This document shows positions 1 to 7,985 of a DNA stretch of 64,000 bases, piece after piece (position 1 is the first letter of the stretch; each line of letters opens with the position of its first letter). This DNA comes from Paenibacillus sp. OK003 (GTDB taxonomy: Bacteria > Bacillota > Bacilli > Paenibacillales > Paenibacillaceae). The stretch is from assembly GCF_900109515.1 (NCBI RefSeq), contig NZ_FOBD01000011.1, positions 1 to 64,000 of the forward strand, read 5' to 3'. The notes below the pieces were generated by a model that did no database searches, was not told the DNA's origin, and was given only the letters and a program-made list of their open reading frames with translations. Made by a program: the position numbers and the translations under genes.

Positions 1-30
1 TCCTGAGCCAGGATCAAACTCTCCAATAAA
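1..30 (-). rRNA. 16S ribosomal RNA, 5' end only (partial)
   Basis: The reverse complement of the first 30 bases contains GAGAGTTTGATCCTGG, the universal start of bacterial 16S rRNA (the 27F primer region), followed by CTCAGGA. The gene runs off the left edge, so only about the first 30 nt of the mature molecule are present. An rrn operon next to ygxA matches what I recall of Bacillus synteny. Confidence 0.95.
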
Positions 31-246
31 GTATTGAAAAGAGCGATAAGCTCATTTTGAAACTGACGAGATTAAAAATCTCATTTATTTTGCTTCGAAA
101 TCATACAGTCCGAAGACATGTACCGATTTCTCAGCGTCGATCTTGCAAGCAAGATCGTTACTCACTCGTTGTTCAGTTTTCAAAGATCAAACTTGATTTG
201 TGTCACTCTTTTTCGTCTCAACCGTGTTTTCGGCGGCGACTTAAAT
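31..246 (-). other. rRNA operon leader
   Basis: This is transcribed spacer between the proximal rRNA promoter and the 16S 5' end. It contains TCTTTGAAAACTGAACA on the minus strand (about 176-192), the sequence usually found just upstream of 16S and 23S genes in Bacillales and involved in processing and antitermination. The short ORFs crossing this stretch have no SD and are not genes. Confidence 0.7.
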
Positions 247-276
247 AATGTAACACATTTCGTTTATTTCCGTCAA
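247..276 (-). promoter_or_regulatory. Proximal rRNA promoter (P2)
   Basis: On the minus strand, TTGACG (271-276) is separated by 18 nt from TACATT (247-252), a sigma-A-type promoter pointing to the 16S gene. It has the same architecture as the upstream copy at 377-406. Confidence 0.6.
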
Positions 277-376
277 GAACTTTTTTTAATTTCTTTTTGA
301 AGCTTTTAGTTCTTCACTAATTCCTATGCAGAATTTATCATTTGTTGACGATAAGCTCGTTTGAGGAACGAAATAT

Positions 377-406
377 AATGTATCATATTTCCTGAATAGG
401 AGTCAA
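377..406 (-). promoter_or_regulatory. Distal rRNA promoter (P1)
   Basis: On the minus strand, TTGACT (401-406) is followed after 18 nt by TACATT (377-382). Tandem promoters are typical of Bacillales rrn operons. The rest of the 29-499 gap is AT-rich leader and spacer with no gene. Confidence 0.6.
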
Positions 407-499
407 CCTCTTTTTATAAATTATTAAACAAACAAAAAAGGAAGGTTTCCCCTCCCACTTTATAATCCATATAACGTCAGGCTTCACGAGTAATTACGC

Positions 500-1375
500 C
501 TACATCCAATAGCGAATTTCCCGTCCATCTCCTCCTATAAAGGATGGCCATCCTGCCGATTCTTTTACTATAGATCGAAACACCAGCTTACGAAGGATGA
601 GCGGCAAATCCTCCCGTACAAATCTCAACTGTGGATGATGGACAAGTTCATCTATACTCCACGGTTCCCTTCGACTTCCCAGCACACGCAGAAGTAAGCC
701 GGAGCAATCACTCATTTTGGACATCACTGAGAATTCACAAGCAAGCAGCACAAGCTCGACTCTCTGTTCCAGCGTCTCCGAGCTTACTGTAAGCTCCTGA
801 TAGAGCTTCCACAAGGCACGATCCAAACTCTGCACATGTGTCCAGACGGCATGATCCGGGTAGATTCCCTGTTCAATAAGTACAATCCTAGCCCAGTTCC
901 CCAGAGCTTCAAGCACATTGTAATAGGCATCAACAACATGACCCTCTTGAATGTAACGTTTAGCTTCCACATACATCCTCAAAAAACTGGCGAATTCATG
1001 GAGCAGCTTTTGCTCGCGTAACTCGGTTCCAAAAGCAGATAGATCCTCTCGCAAAGCGCTCAAGGCGTTATCCGCTTCCCAAATGATCTCACCTTCAATC
1101 AGACACTGCATGATGTTATTGTTATCGCCCGTAATTACACTGCTCTGCAGCTCATGACGGCTGACATAGATCATTTGATAACGAAGATCACCATATTTGT
1201 AGTGTCCAACCTTAGATATCAACTGGTCGGTATTATGCACAACAAGTACGAGCAATTCAAAATCCTGGATTAGGGAGCCGTGGAATCGATCTCCCGGGTG
1301 GGAATAAGCGATAGCCCCAACTGCCCCTGTCTCTTCCGACTGTTCGGACAAAAAAGCAAGGTTCTTTAGTTCCAC
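500..1375 (-). CDS. ygxA: YgxA-like nucleotidyltransferase-fold protein
   Basis: A soluble protein of about 291 residues. The N-terminal part (HGSLIQDFELLVLVVHN) looks like a nucleotidyltransferase-type fold. The C-terminal helical part (KRYIQEGHVVDAYYNVLEAL) resembles a HEPN-like bundle. It matches my memory of B. subtilis YgxA, which sits next to an rRNA operon near perR, exactly as here. Its function is unknown. An ATG at 1396 has no SD, whereas the GTG at 1375 is preceded by GGAGGG at a 4-5 nt distance, so I prefer 1375. No promoter stands out. Confidence 0.75.
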   Translation of the reverse strand: MELKNLAFLSEQSEETGAVGAIAYSHPGDRFHGSLIQDFELLVLVVHNTDQLISKVGHYKYGDLRYQMIYVSRHELQSSVITGDNNNIMQCLIEGEIIWEADNALSALREDLSAFGTELREQKLLHEFASFLRMYVEAKRYIQEGHVVDAYYNVLEALGNWARIVLIEQGIYPDHAVWTHVQSLDRALWKLYQELTVSSETLEQRVELVLLACEFSVMSKMSDCSGLLLRVLGSRREPWSIDELVHHPQLRFVREDLPLILRKLVFRSIVKESAGWPSFIGGDGREIRYWM

Positions 1376-1497
1376 GATTCCCTCCATACAATTCATGGCA
1401 GATAAGCGCCAAGTCAGTTATAATGTAATTCTACATGCAGATTGAAGTTTCCTTCTTATCCAGGTCCGATACTACTCATACGATAGGAGCATTTTTC

Positions 1498-1902
1498 ATG
1501 ATTTTTAAATCAGCAAAAATTAATGCTTTTCGCACTTGGGGACTACTACTGACCATGCTAGGCATGGGCCTAATGGTACTGGGAACGGCCGGAATTGTGT
1601 TCTGGGGACACGCAGGCAAAGTGTTTGCCGCTGTGGGACTCGTCATCGGCCTGATTGCCATGATGGCTAGTCTGGCCATTTATTTCTGGGCCGGCATGCT
1701 TTCCACAAGCGCAGTACAAGTGGACTGTCCGGAATGTGGCAAGTTAACCAAAATGCTCGGCAAGACGGATCGTTGTATGTTCTGTCACACCATCCTTACC
1801 CTGGACCCTAATCAGGCCAATACAACCATTTCACAACTGAAAGCGCATTCCACACCTCCATCCCCTTCCGACACAGATCATGGCATAAGTTCCAACAGCT
1901 AG
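1498..1902 (+). CDS. ygzB: YgzB family membrane protein with zinc ribbon (DUF2614)
   Basis: The protein has 134 residues. Two membrane segments (about 9-32 and 40-65) are followed by a zinc-ribbon motif, CPECGK then CMFC, in a conserved context ending TLDPNQ. This matches B. subtilis YgzB, a small membrane protein of unknown role encoded between perR and ygxA. The frame opens at 1435, but the ATG at 1498 has a GGAG SD and gives the family-length N-terminus. It lies on the opposite strand from ygxA and perR. The C-terminus has a longer Ser/Pro tail than I recall for Bacillus. Confidence 0.85.
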   Translation: MIFKSAKINAFRTWGLLLTMLGMGLMVLGTAGIVFWGHAGKVFAAVGLVIGLIAMMASLAIYFWAGMLSTSAVQVDCPECGKLTKMLGKTDRCMFCHTILTLDPNQANTTISQLKAHSTPPSPSDTDHGISSNS

Positions 1903-1931
1903 ATGTTCTTTTCATCAAAGCCCAGAGACAG

Positions 1932-1966
1932 AAAAAAGGCCCGGTATCTTCACCGGACCTTTTTTT
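1932..1966. terminator. Bidirectional intrinsic terminator
   Basis: The stem AGGCCCGGT / ACCGGACCT with loop ATCTTC is flanked by A and T tracts. It lies between convergent ygzB (+) and the GH18 gene (-) and can serve both. Confidence 0.85.
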
Positions 1967-2025
1967 GAATTTCAGAAAGACTTTTAAATGAATTAATATA
2001 TAAGTTCAATTGAGCTATTTCATGT

Positions 2026-3756
2026 TTATTTTGAATACCCTGCCTGTTTTAGCGTCTCCCATGCCGACGCATCGGCGAAGCTTCGATTCCATGCAGCTAC
2101 TCCACCCAATTTCAACGAAGCAACCAAATCAACACGTGCCTGAAGCGAAACGGCATCTTCTATCCAGATTTTCTTGGTGGCCCCATCCTCGGAATATTCC
2201 ACATAATTCTGTCCGCTTTGTTTATCCAGAACAGGTTTGAGTTTCTTTTCCTTGATTAGGTCTGATACAGTGCTCATACCTACCGCTTTGGAAGACACTT
2301 TCACTTCGCCTTGATCATTAGTCTCTTCCGTCCAGATTCGAGTATATAGCGGCACAGCCATAATCAATTTGTTCGATGGTACTTCATCCTCTTCCAGGAT
2401 CTTTCTCATAGAAGACTCGGTCCAAGGAAGCGAGGCAACCGAACCGGCCTTTGGACTCGCAGCCCAGTGCTCGTCATACGCCATAACGACAATATAATCG
2501 GCAAAAGAGCCTAACGAGCGACGATCCAGAAAAGCAGACCACATCTCGCTGTTCGATTTCGGCGTCACATCAACCGAGAGCATCAAGCCATGAATACGCG
2601 CCATCGCCTTGATTTCGCGGACAAATTGAGTGATATTCGGTCCATCGTCTGTATAGACGTTCTCAAAATCAATGTTAATGCCGTCCAAATGATAAGTCTG
2701 TGCATAATCCAGCATCTGCTCAATAATATGCGTACGTGTCTCATATGAGGCCACGGCTTCTTTCGTAATATCCGGATCAAAGCTGTTATCCATCAAGCCC
2801 CATACTTCCATGCCGGAACGGTGAGCCCAGTTGACGTATGCTTTATCCCCTTTGCTTTTTACGTTGCCCTGTCCATCTGTAATATGGAACCATGTGGGGC
2901 TGACCACATTAACTCCAGGCATCTTACCAATTGAAGACACATCAGGCTGTCGATTGTATACGGCTTCCCAAACCAGGTTGACCGGTTTATTCTGCCACTT
3001 TTTCTCCGCTGCGGTCAGGGTGAATTTGGGCTTGTCCAGTTCCTTTTTATCCGTAAGAGTGACATACTTATTAGCCACATAACCGGCATACCCATTATCC
3101 AACTGAACAAAGCTCTGGTCATCACCTGTCTGCCATACCCTTACTCGTGCGTCCTGCTCCATATCAGCAATGATGGGAGAAGATTCTCCCCCACGCTTGT
3201 ACAGCGGAACTGTTTTGTCCGCCTTGGAAGACAATGTATTAATCTCCGCATACTGAATCGTGTCACCTCCACGCATCAGCAGAACGGCACCCGTTGTAAC
3301 ATCTTCCTGTATAGCTATCCCATATACTTCTTTCAATGGTTTGAGCGGAATATAAGCTTCTCCCCCAACCACCTCCGGTTTAACTGTCATGGGATAATCC
3401 CGATGATTAAGCTCCGCCTTCGTACTGCCTTCCTTCATATGGAGTACTCGCTGCGGTGTTGCAATAATGATATCACCTGTGTCAGCTTCATAACGTATTC
3501 CGGGATCAATCGCATCTTGCAGCACCGATACGGGCAATTTAAGCTGATCTCCCGTTCCTGACGCCTCACCGTCCATCAATTGTCCGTCCACAAAAATAGG
3601 TTGATTCATGCCAATCCAGTCAGGGTCTTCATGAATCTGATTAAGCCAAACATTCGTTATTAGCCAATAAGCACCGCCTGCGACAACACAGGCAGCCAAA
3701 AATCCGGGCCAGAACGAGCGGCGCTTCTGACGTGTATATCTGCTTTTTCTACTCAA
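2026..3756 (-). CDS. Membrane-anchored glycoside hydrolase family 18 protein
   Basis: About 576 residues. A basic N-terminus and one membrane anchor (about 17-38) are followed by a copper-amine-oxidase-like stalk domain (about 60-170), an SH3-like domain (about 185-240) and a GH18 barrel (about 265-575). The barrel carries the catalytic motif DGINIDFE near residue 360, including the acid Glu. GH18 proteins of this YaaH/YvbX type cleave or bind N-acetylglucosamine polymers and often act in spore germination or cell-wall turnover. The ATG at 3777 lacks an SD, while the TTG at 3756 follows GGAGGT at 6 nt, so TTG is chosen. It lies downstream of perR but behind a terminator. Substrate is not predictable. 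Confidence 0.85.
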   Translation of the reverse strand: MSRKSRYTRQKRRSFWPGFLAACVVAGGAYWLITNVWLNQIHEDPDWIGMNQPIFVDGQLMDGEASGTGDQLKLPVSVLQDAIDPGIRYEADTGDIIIATPQRVLHMKEGSTKAELNHRDYPMTVKPEVVGGEAYIPLKPLKEVYGIAIQEDVTTGAVLLMRGGDTIQYAEINTLSSKADKTVPLYKRGGESSPIIADMEQDARVRVWQTGDDQSFVQLDNGYAGYVANKYVTLTDKKELDKPKFTLTAAEKKWQNKPVNLVWEAVYNRQPDVSSIGKMPGVNVVSPTWFHITDGQGNVKSKGDKAYVNWAHRSGMEVWGLMDNSFDPDITKEAVASYETRTHIIEQMLDYAQTYHLDGINIDFENVYTDDGPNITQFVREIKAMARIHGLMLSVDVTPKSNSEMWSAFLDRRSLGSFADYIVVMAYDEHWAASPKAGSVASLPWTESSMRKILEEDEVPSNKLIMAVPLYTRIWTEETNDQGEVKVSSKAVGMSTVSDLIKEKKLKPVLDKQSGQNYVEYSEDGATKKIWIEDAVSLQARVDLVASLKLGGVAAWNRSFADASAWETLKQAGYSK

Positions 3757-3835
3757 ACGTCTACCTCCGTTAATCATGCTGAATCATGAAATATCTAACC
3801 TGCTGAGACTATATACATTCTATCGTCCTAAAAAC

Positions 3836-3872
3836 AAAAAACGTGAAGAATCCAAACTGAATTCTGCACGTT
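3836..3872 (-). terminator. perR terminator
   Basis: On the minus strand, AACGTGCAGAATT pairs with AATTCTTCACGTT (one mismatch, G opposite A) and is followed by a T run. It lies just after the perR stop codon. Confidence 0.8.
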
Positions 3873-3892
3873 AATATTGTAATTCAACTCTC

Positions 3893-4315
3893 TTAATCCC
3901 TGCAACTTTTACAAACGCCATAAACTTCCAATCGGTGACCATGTACTTCAAATCCTGTACTTGACTCCGCCTGGAGCTCCACGCTTTTTAGCGAAGGATA
4001 ACTAAAATCTTCAATCTTGCCGCATTTATCACAGATAACATGGTAATGATCCGTCACATTGGCATCGAAGCGACTTGAGTTATCGCCGTATGTCAACTCC
4101 CGGACCATGCCCGCTTCCAGAAACATCTTCAAATTGTTATATACAGTCGCCACGCTCATACTGGGAAATTGGGGTTCAAGCGCACGGTAAATTTCATCGG
4201 CTGTCGGATGCCCCATGGATTCCATTAGATAGTTCAATATGGCATGACGCTGGGGTGTAATACGGACACCGGTCGTTTTCAGATGCTCCAACGCATGTTG
4301 GACACGTGTTGCCAT
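3893..4315 (-). CDS. perR: Peroxide-responsive Fur-family repressor PerR
   Basis: 140 residues. A winged-helix domain (TGVRITPQRHAILNYL, MSVATVYNNLKMF) is followed by a dimerisation domain with two CxxC zinc sites (CDKC and CKSC) and the HYH and HGHR motifs. The residues of the PerR metal site that sense peroxide by His oxidation (His in GHPTADEI, Asp in RFDANV, HYH, Asp in IEDF) are present. This separates it from Fur and Zur, together with similarity to B. subtilis PerR and the ygxA/ygzB neighbourhood. The frame opens at 4381, but the start at MATRVQHAL with a GGTGGG SD gives family length. A promoter with a Per-box-like site lies upstream, suggesting autoregulation. Confidence 0.92.
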   Translation of the reverse strand: MATRVQHALEHLKTTGVRITPQRHAILNYLMESMGHPTADEIYRALEPQFPSMSVATVYNNLKMFLEAGMVRELTYGDNSSRFDANVTDHYHVICDKCGKIEDFSYPSLKSVELQAESSTGFEVHGHRLEVYGVCKSCRD

Positions 4316-4444
4316 AAAACCCACCGCCTTACCTTTCATTACTCTGCAGAGACAACATGTATGATCACATATTCTCTTCATTCAGAGTTGATCCTCGGCT
4401 GGAACAACGACATTACATTTTCCCTGCCGTGTAACCTTGCCAGT

Positions 4445-4482
4445 TTATATTTATTGTACGGCGATTGCAAGTTTATTGTCAA
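4445..4482 (-). promoter_or_regulatory. perR promoter with overlapping Per-box-like operator
   Basis: On the minus strand, TTGACA (4477-4482), an 18-nt spacer and TACAAT (4453-4458) form a near-consensus sigma-A promoter. On the plus strand TTATATTTATTGTAC (4445-4459) overlaps the -10 and matches 11 of 14 fixed positions of the Per box TTATAAT-N-ATTATAA. This layout fits autorepression, as known in B. subtilis. Confidence 0.65.
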
Positions 4483-4490
4483 CGCGCCAG

Positions 4491-5891
4491 TCAGGGAACT
4501 TCAGACGTTTGGTCTTGGGAATTCTGTCCTTCTTCGGTCATTTGTTCCAAGTCATCTTCCGTATCTTCCGAATCTAGTGAATTTGTTCCAACAGGAGGCA
4601 CTGCAGGATTACGATCAATAGTAAGGTCACTGTTACCTTCAACTTTAACCGTATACTCGCCTTCACCAAGCTGGCCCTCAATCGTTTTATTCTTCACTTT
4701 AAACGGCAGATCCGTTTGCAGATCCCCATAACTGCTGGAACCACTGAGGCTATAATCCCCCCGCTCCGGAATCAAAATGTTAATAGCACCTACAGCGCTA
4801 TAAACGTCCCAGTCACCGCCTACTTTGGCGGATACAATGCTTATGCTGCCATTGAGGGATTGAGCCTTGACTGCCAAACTTGCGCCGTCTACATTGATAT
4901 TTCCGTTTCGGGTATCCGCTGTGATCTCTCCGACAGAGTCCGTGATACTGATACTTCCGACTTGTGTAGTCAGGTTCACATTTCCAGAAACCCCGCGGGC
5001 CTTCATGTCCCCTCGATTACTGTTCAAGTCCACATTTCCGATTGCATTGGCCACAATGACATCGCCATTCAGCGTTTTACCGGAAATATCACCTACGGCA
5101 TTCGTAATTCGTATCCGTCCATTTCCGGTCTCAGCCAAAATGGTACTGATGGCCTCCGGACGATTCAACAGTATGGCTCCATTGGACGTTCGAATATCGA
5201 GATTGAAACGACGATCATCCGGGATCGTTATGGTGATATTCATCCGCGGTTGTGTTTTCTCGTTCTCTCCATACGTTTTGCCTGTAGTCTTGATATAAAT
5301 CACTTTTGTCCCGTCTGCCTCAACAAAGGAAGCGTCCGCCACTGCTTTGGCCTGCACTTCAGTTGTCTGATCGACCCAGACTACCGTGCGCACCTCAATC
5401 TCTTCCGTGTCCCCCCGCTGTACCGAGATATCCCCGTTCACTCCCTCAACGACAAGGTCCGACGTATCCATACCTACAGGCACCCGAATCGTGCCCTTAT
5501 CTTCCATATATCCTGCTGCCTGACTATAGTCCATGGATGCCGATCCCAGATTAAGACTCACCCTGTTCCACAAATGCATATAGTGATCCTGCTCTGAAAC
5601 GATAAATACAGAAGCCGTCAGTAAAAGAGAGGTCAGGATGCCTTTAGCATCGGGTCTAAAGCGCATTTTAATTTTCTCACCTTGGTTGTCTGAAGCTGCA
5701 TTCCCTCTTCTACGTGTCAATAAGAACAACAGTATGTATTCCACACCTAACACAACGAGCAAGAGGGGCCACCAATCGACCATCTCATATACATAGTCCG
5801 TTCCCCACCGTTTATCCAAAATCAACAGCACACCGACAGCTACGATTAAGGCGGCAGCCGTATAGCGGCCGACCCGGACTTTGCGGTTCAT
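4491..5891 (-). CDS. Membrane protein with DUF4097 (toastrack) beta domain
   Basis: 466 residues. Two N-terminal membrane segments (about 10-27 and 38-60, the LiaI/DUF5668-like arrangement WWPLLLVVLGVEYI) and a third near residue 85-98 are followed by a long repetitive beta region with many short Gly/Asn/Asp turns (INGDISVQRGD, SNGAILLN, LNGDVIVAN, RNGNINVDG), typical of DUF4097 toastrack adhesin-like domains. An acidic low-complexity tail ends the protein. Related domains occur in LiaF/LiaG-type envelope stress proteins, so a role in membrane stress sensing is an inference. It starts 26 nt after the preceding gene with GGAGGG as SD, so the two form an operon. Confidence 0.8.
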   Translation of the reverse strand: MNRKVRVGRYTAAALIVAVGVLLILDKRWGTDYVYEMVDWWPLLLVVLGVEYILLFLLTRRRGNAASDNQGEKIKMRFRPDAKGILTSLLLTASVFIVSEQDHYMHLWNRVSLNLGSASMDYSQAAGYMEDKGTIRVPVGMDTSDLVVEGVNGDISVQRGDTEEIEVRTVVWVDQTTEVQAKAVADASFVEADGTKVIYIKTTGKTYGENEKTQPRMNITITIPDDRRFNLDIRTSNGAILLNRPEAISTILAETGNGRIRITNAVGDISGKTLNGDVIVANAIGNVDLNSNRGDMKARGVSGNVNLTTQVGSISITDSVGEITADTRNGNINVDGASLAVKAQSLNGSISIVSAKVGGDWDVYSAVGAINILIPERGDYSLSGSSSYGDLQTDLPFKVKNKTIEGQLGEGEYTVKVEGNSDLTIDRNPAVPPVGTNSLDSEDTEDDLEQMTEEGQNSQDQTSEVP

Positions 5892-5917
5892 GGCTATCCC
5901 TCCTTGAGTAGTTCACA

Positions 5918-6511
5918 CTAGATTTTCTTCTTGCGAAACATGACCCAGATCTCCCGTCCAAAAAGGAGGAGTCCTCCTGCGATCATGAGAACAGCTAAAG
6001 TGTATGCACCATACACAGCGATTAGCTCTTTGAACCAACGCGGTTTGCGAAAGAACAATACCAGCAGCGATCCTCCTACAATCAGAAGCAGTCCAAACGA
6101 AATGCCTCTCTCCCACACCATCATAGCTTCCCCGGCAGAACGTTCGTTAGGGATGGGCTTGTCCGAGGTGTTGTGAGTAACCGCTCTTCTTCTGCGCATC
6201 ATCACCCAGTCTGCAGATTGCAATACATCGAATACATTGTAAAAGTAAATCACTGGAATAAACAGCGCCAGCAAAATAAGCAATGGTACATTAATCTGTA
6301 TTCCAATGGTTGAGAAGTACAAAAGTGCTGACAGGTCCAAAAGCACAAGCATCATGAATGTCAGACCTCTCATGTATAATCGGAGATAAATATGACCCAG
6401 ACCTGGAATAACCGCACTTAGCAACCCGGCAATAAACTTGTGAGTCCGATTTCGGACAGGTTTTCCTCGCGTTCCGCTGGAAGTATTGTTCGACTGACGT
6501 TTCCGTTTCAT
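5918..6511 (-). CDS. Multi-pass membrane protein, operon partner of DUF4097 gene
   Basis: 197 residues. A basic N-terminus is followed by about five hydrophobic segments (near 27-42, 48-65, 70-92, 133-150 and 163-185). The first contains VIPGLGHIYLRLYMRG, reminiscent of the PGLGxxY signature of TM2-type proteins. No catalytic motif is visible. The SD AAGGAG precedes the ATG. The gene is immediately upstream of the DUF4097 protein, so a shared envelope function is likely. I do not recognise a specific family. Confidence 0.7.
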   Translation of the reverse strand: MKRKRQSNNTSSGTRGKPVRNRTHKFIAGLLSAVIPGLGHIYLRLYMRGLTFMMLVLLDLSALLYFSTIGIQINVPLLILLALFIPVIYFYNVFDVLQSADWVMMRRRRAVTHNTSDKPIPNERSAGEAMMVWERGISFGLLLIVGGSLLVLFFRKPRWFKELIAVYGAYTLAVLMIAGGLLLFGREIWVMFRKKKI

Positions 6512-6613
6512 AAACGACTCCTTTCTTAATGGTTAACGTTCCCGCTCTTCATGCATTTGGTTAGATAGTACCCTAAAGAGCCGGGAGAGTAACTGGAAGA
6601 AATATGGTTATGA

Positions 6614-6650
6614 GCAAAAACCCTCCGGCACTAAAGGCCTCAGAGGGTTT
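6614..6650 (-). terminator. Terminator after mgtC-like gene
   Basis: AAACCCTC and GAGGGTTT arms flank a GC-rich loop and are followed on the minus strand by TTTTTG, 8 nt after the mgtC-like stop codon. Confidence 0.75.
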
Positions 6651-6657
6651 AATTCAT

Positions 6658-7368
6658 TTATTCGACCGACACTTTCGTTACATGTTCCCACTGTCTTAAC
6701 TTGGATACGAGTTGCACTGCACTCAATTCATGTGGCATGTAGACATGCAGCACAATTTCAATTTTGCGTTCAACCGATATCATTTCTGCATAAGCCAAAT
6801 CCTGTTCATTAACCGTTATTTTACGGATTTTGATCTTTTCCTGCTCCATAAATGAAGATACCTGTTCCAGAAAACCGGGCTCAGATAAGGTATGAAGTGT
6901 AACGACATGCAGTTTGTTTCCCCGTATATACCTAAGCTCCAACTTGTTGAATACCCAGAGGTTAAGCAATACCAAGACGGTTGACACGATGGAGGCAAAA
7001 AAGAATCCTGCGCCTGTTGCCAGTCCGATGGCTGCCACAACCCATATGGAAGCTGCCGTTGTCAGACCGGTAATCGACTTGCCGGTAAAAAGAATCGTGC
7101 CCGCTCCGAGAAACCCAACGCCGGTAATAACAGCTGTAGCCAGTCGTGCCGGATCAATCCTTACGTTTAGTTCATTTGCAAAATCTTTAAAACCATAAAT
7201 AGACAACATCATAATCAGTGCAGATCCAAGGCATACCAGAATATGGGTACGCAGACCGGCAGCATGATTGGAACGCTCCCGCTCCAGGCCTACAAGCCCT
7301 CCAAGCAGCATAGCCAGTAATAATCGCAATAAAATGTGCCACTCATCTATCAACCAGGGATTGCCCAA
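6658..7368 (-). CDS. MgtC/SapB family membrane protein
   Basis: 236 residues. The MgtC signature GLVGLERERSNHAAGLRTHI is near residue 20-40, with about four to five membrane helices up to residue 140 and a C-terminal ACT-like cytosolic domain (about 150-236). MgtC proteins affect magnesium and phosphate homeostasis and ATP-synthase activity in several bacteria. Which of these applies here is unknown. The start is TTG with GGAGG 10 nt upstream. A terminator follows directly. Confidence 0.85.
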   Translation of the reverse strand: MGNPWLIDEWHILLRLLLAMLLGGLVGLERERSNHAAGLRTHILVCLGSALIMMLSIYGFKDFANELNVRIDPARLATAVITGVGFLGAGTILFTGKSITGLTTAASIWVVAAIGLATGAGFFFASIVSTVLVLLNLWVFNKLELRYIRGNKLHVVTLHTLSEPGFLEQVSSFMEQEKIKIRKITVNEQDLAYAEMISVERKIEIVLHVYMPHELSAVQLVSKLRQWEHVTKVSVE

Positions 7369-7401
7369 AGCCGGTATTCCTCCTCCAAGTTGTTCACATC
7401 A

Positions 7402-7866
7402 TTAATCTTTATTCTTATGAAATGTCGTTAATTCCACTCCTGGTGCAATCTGCACAACATCCACGGGCTTAAAACCGAATTTGGTATATAATTTCACGGC
7501 CGGCTGGTTCAACGTTCCTGTGGAAACAATATAACGCGGAAGATCCGGATGCTGTTCAAACACATACGTCATCAAAGCAGCAGCAATCCCCTTACGAAAA
7601 TGATCAGGATGCACCATCATGCGTGTGATCGTCAACGTATTGATCTCTTCCTCGTCCACTGCGACCGCACCAAGCAATTCGCCATCCGTGTCCAGATAGC
7701 CATAAAAGGTCTCTCCACAGTTCTCCAGCGTCTCCATCGTATCCATTAAAGGTGGAATTTCCTGAAAACCAATGATTTCGGCTTCAAGCCGATAAGCTAC
7801 ATGCTGCAGTCGCCAGAGCTGCCCTACTGTCTCCAGATCATTCAATGACAAAGATTGAATCTTCAT
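7402..7866 (-). CDS. GNAT family N-acetyltransferase
   Basis: 154 residues. The acetyl-CoA-binding GNAT core is seen in TRMMVHPDHFRKGIAAALMTYVF, the conserved loop (basic-x-x-G-x-A) between beta-4 and alpha-3, followed by the NQPAVKLYTKFGFKPV motif of the C-terminal half. Substrate is unknown. The frame is open to 7920, but the ATG at 7866 has AAGGAG about 9 nt upstream and starts at the first GNAT beta strand (MKIQSLSLND). It lies upstream of mgtC-like on the same strand with a 33-nt gap, so they may be co-transcribed. Confidence 0.85.
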   Translation of the reverse strand: MKIQSLSLNDLETVGQLWRLQHVAYRLEAEIIGFQEIPPLMDTMETLENCGETFYGYLDTDGELLGAVAVDEEEINTLTITRMMVHPDHFRKGIAAALMTYVFEQHPDLPRYIVSTGTLNQPAVKLYTKFGFKPVDVVQIAPGVELTTFHKNKD

Positions 7867-7931
7867 ACTCCTCATCTCCTTCGTACGTGCATTGAAATCC
7901 AGGACAATAAAATCAAACATGTGCCCCTAAC

Positions 7932-7965
7932 AAAAAGAGGCTGTCACAGGGACGAGCCTCTTTCT
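7932..7965. terminator. gatB terminator
   Basis: Inverted repeat AAAGAGGCT / AGCCTCTTT with a T run on the minus strand, closing the gatCAB operon and separating it from the GNAT gene. Confidence 0.85.
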
Positions 7966-7985
7966 GTCCGGCCTCACCGGATTGA

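Noticed and set aside
57..300. Two short plus-strand frames near the 16S gene
   Set aside because: They lie in the rRNA leader and promoter region, have no SD and show no protein-like composition.
4716..5597. Plus-strand frame of 293 codons inside the DUF4097 gene
   Set aside because: Repetitive beta-domain coding gives a shadow frame; no SD, no domain.
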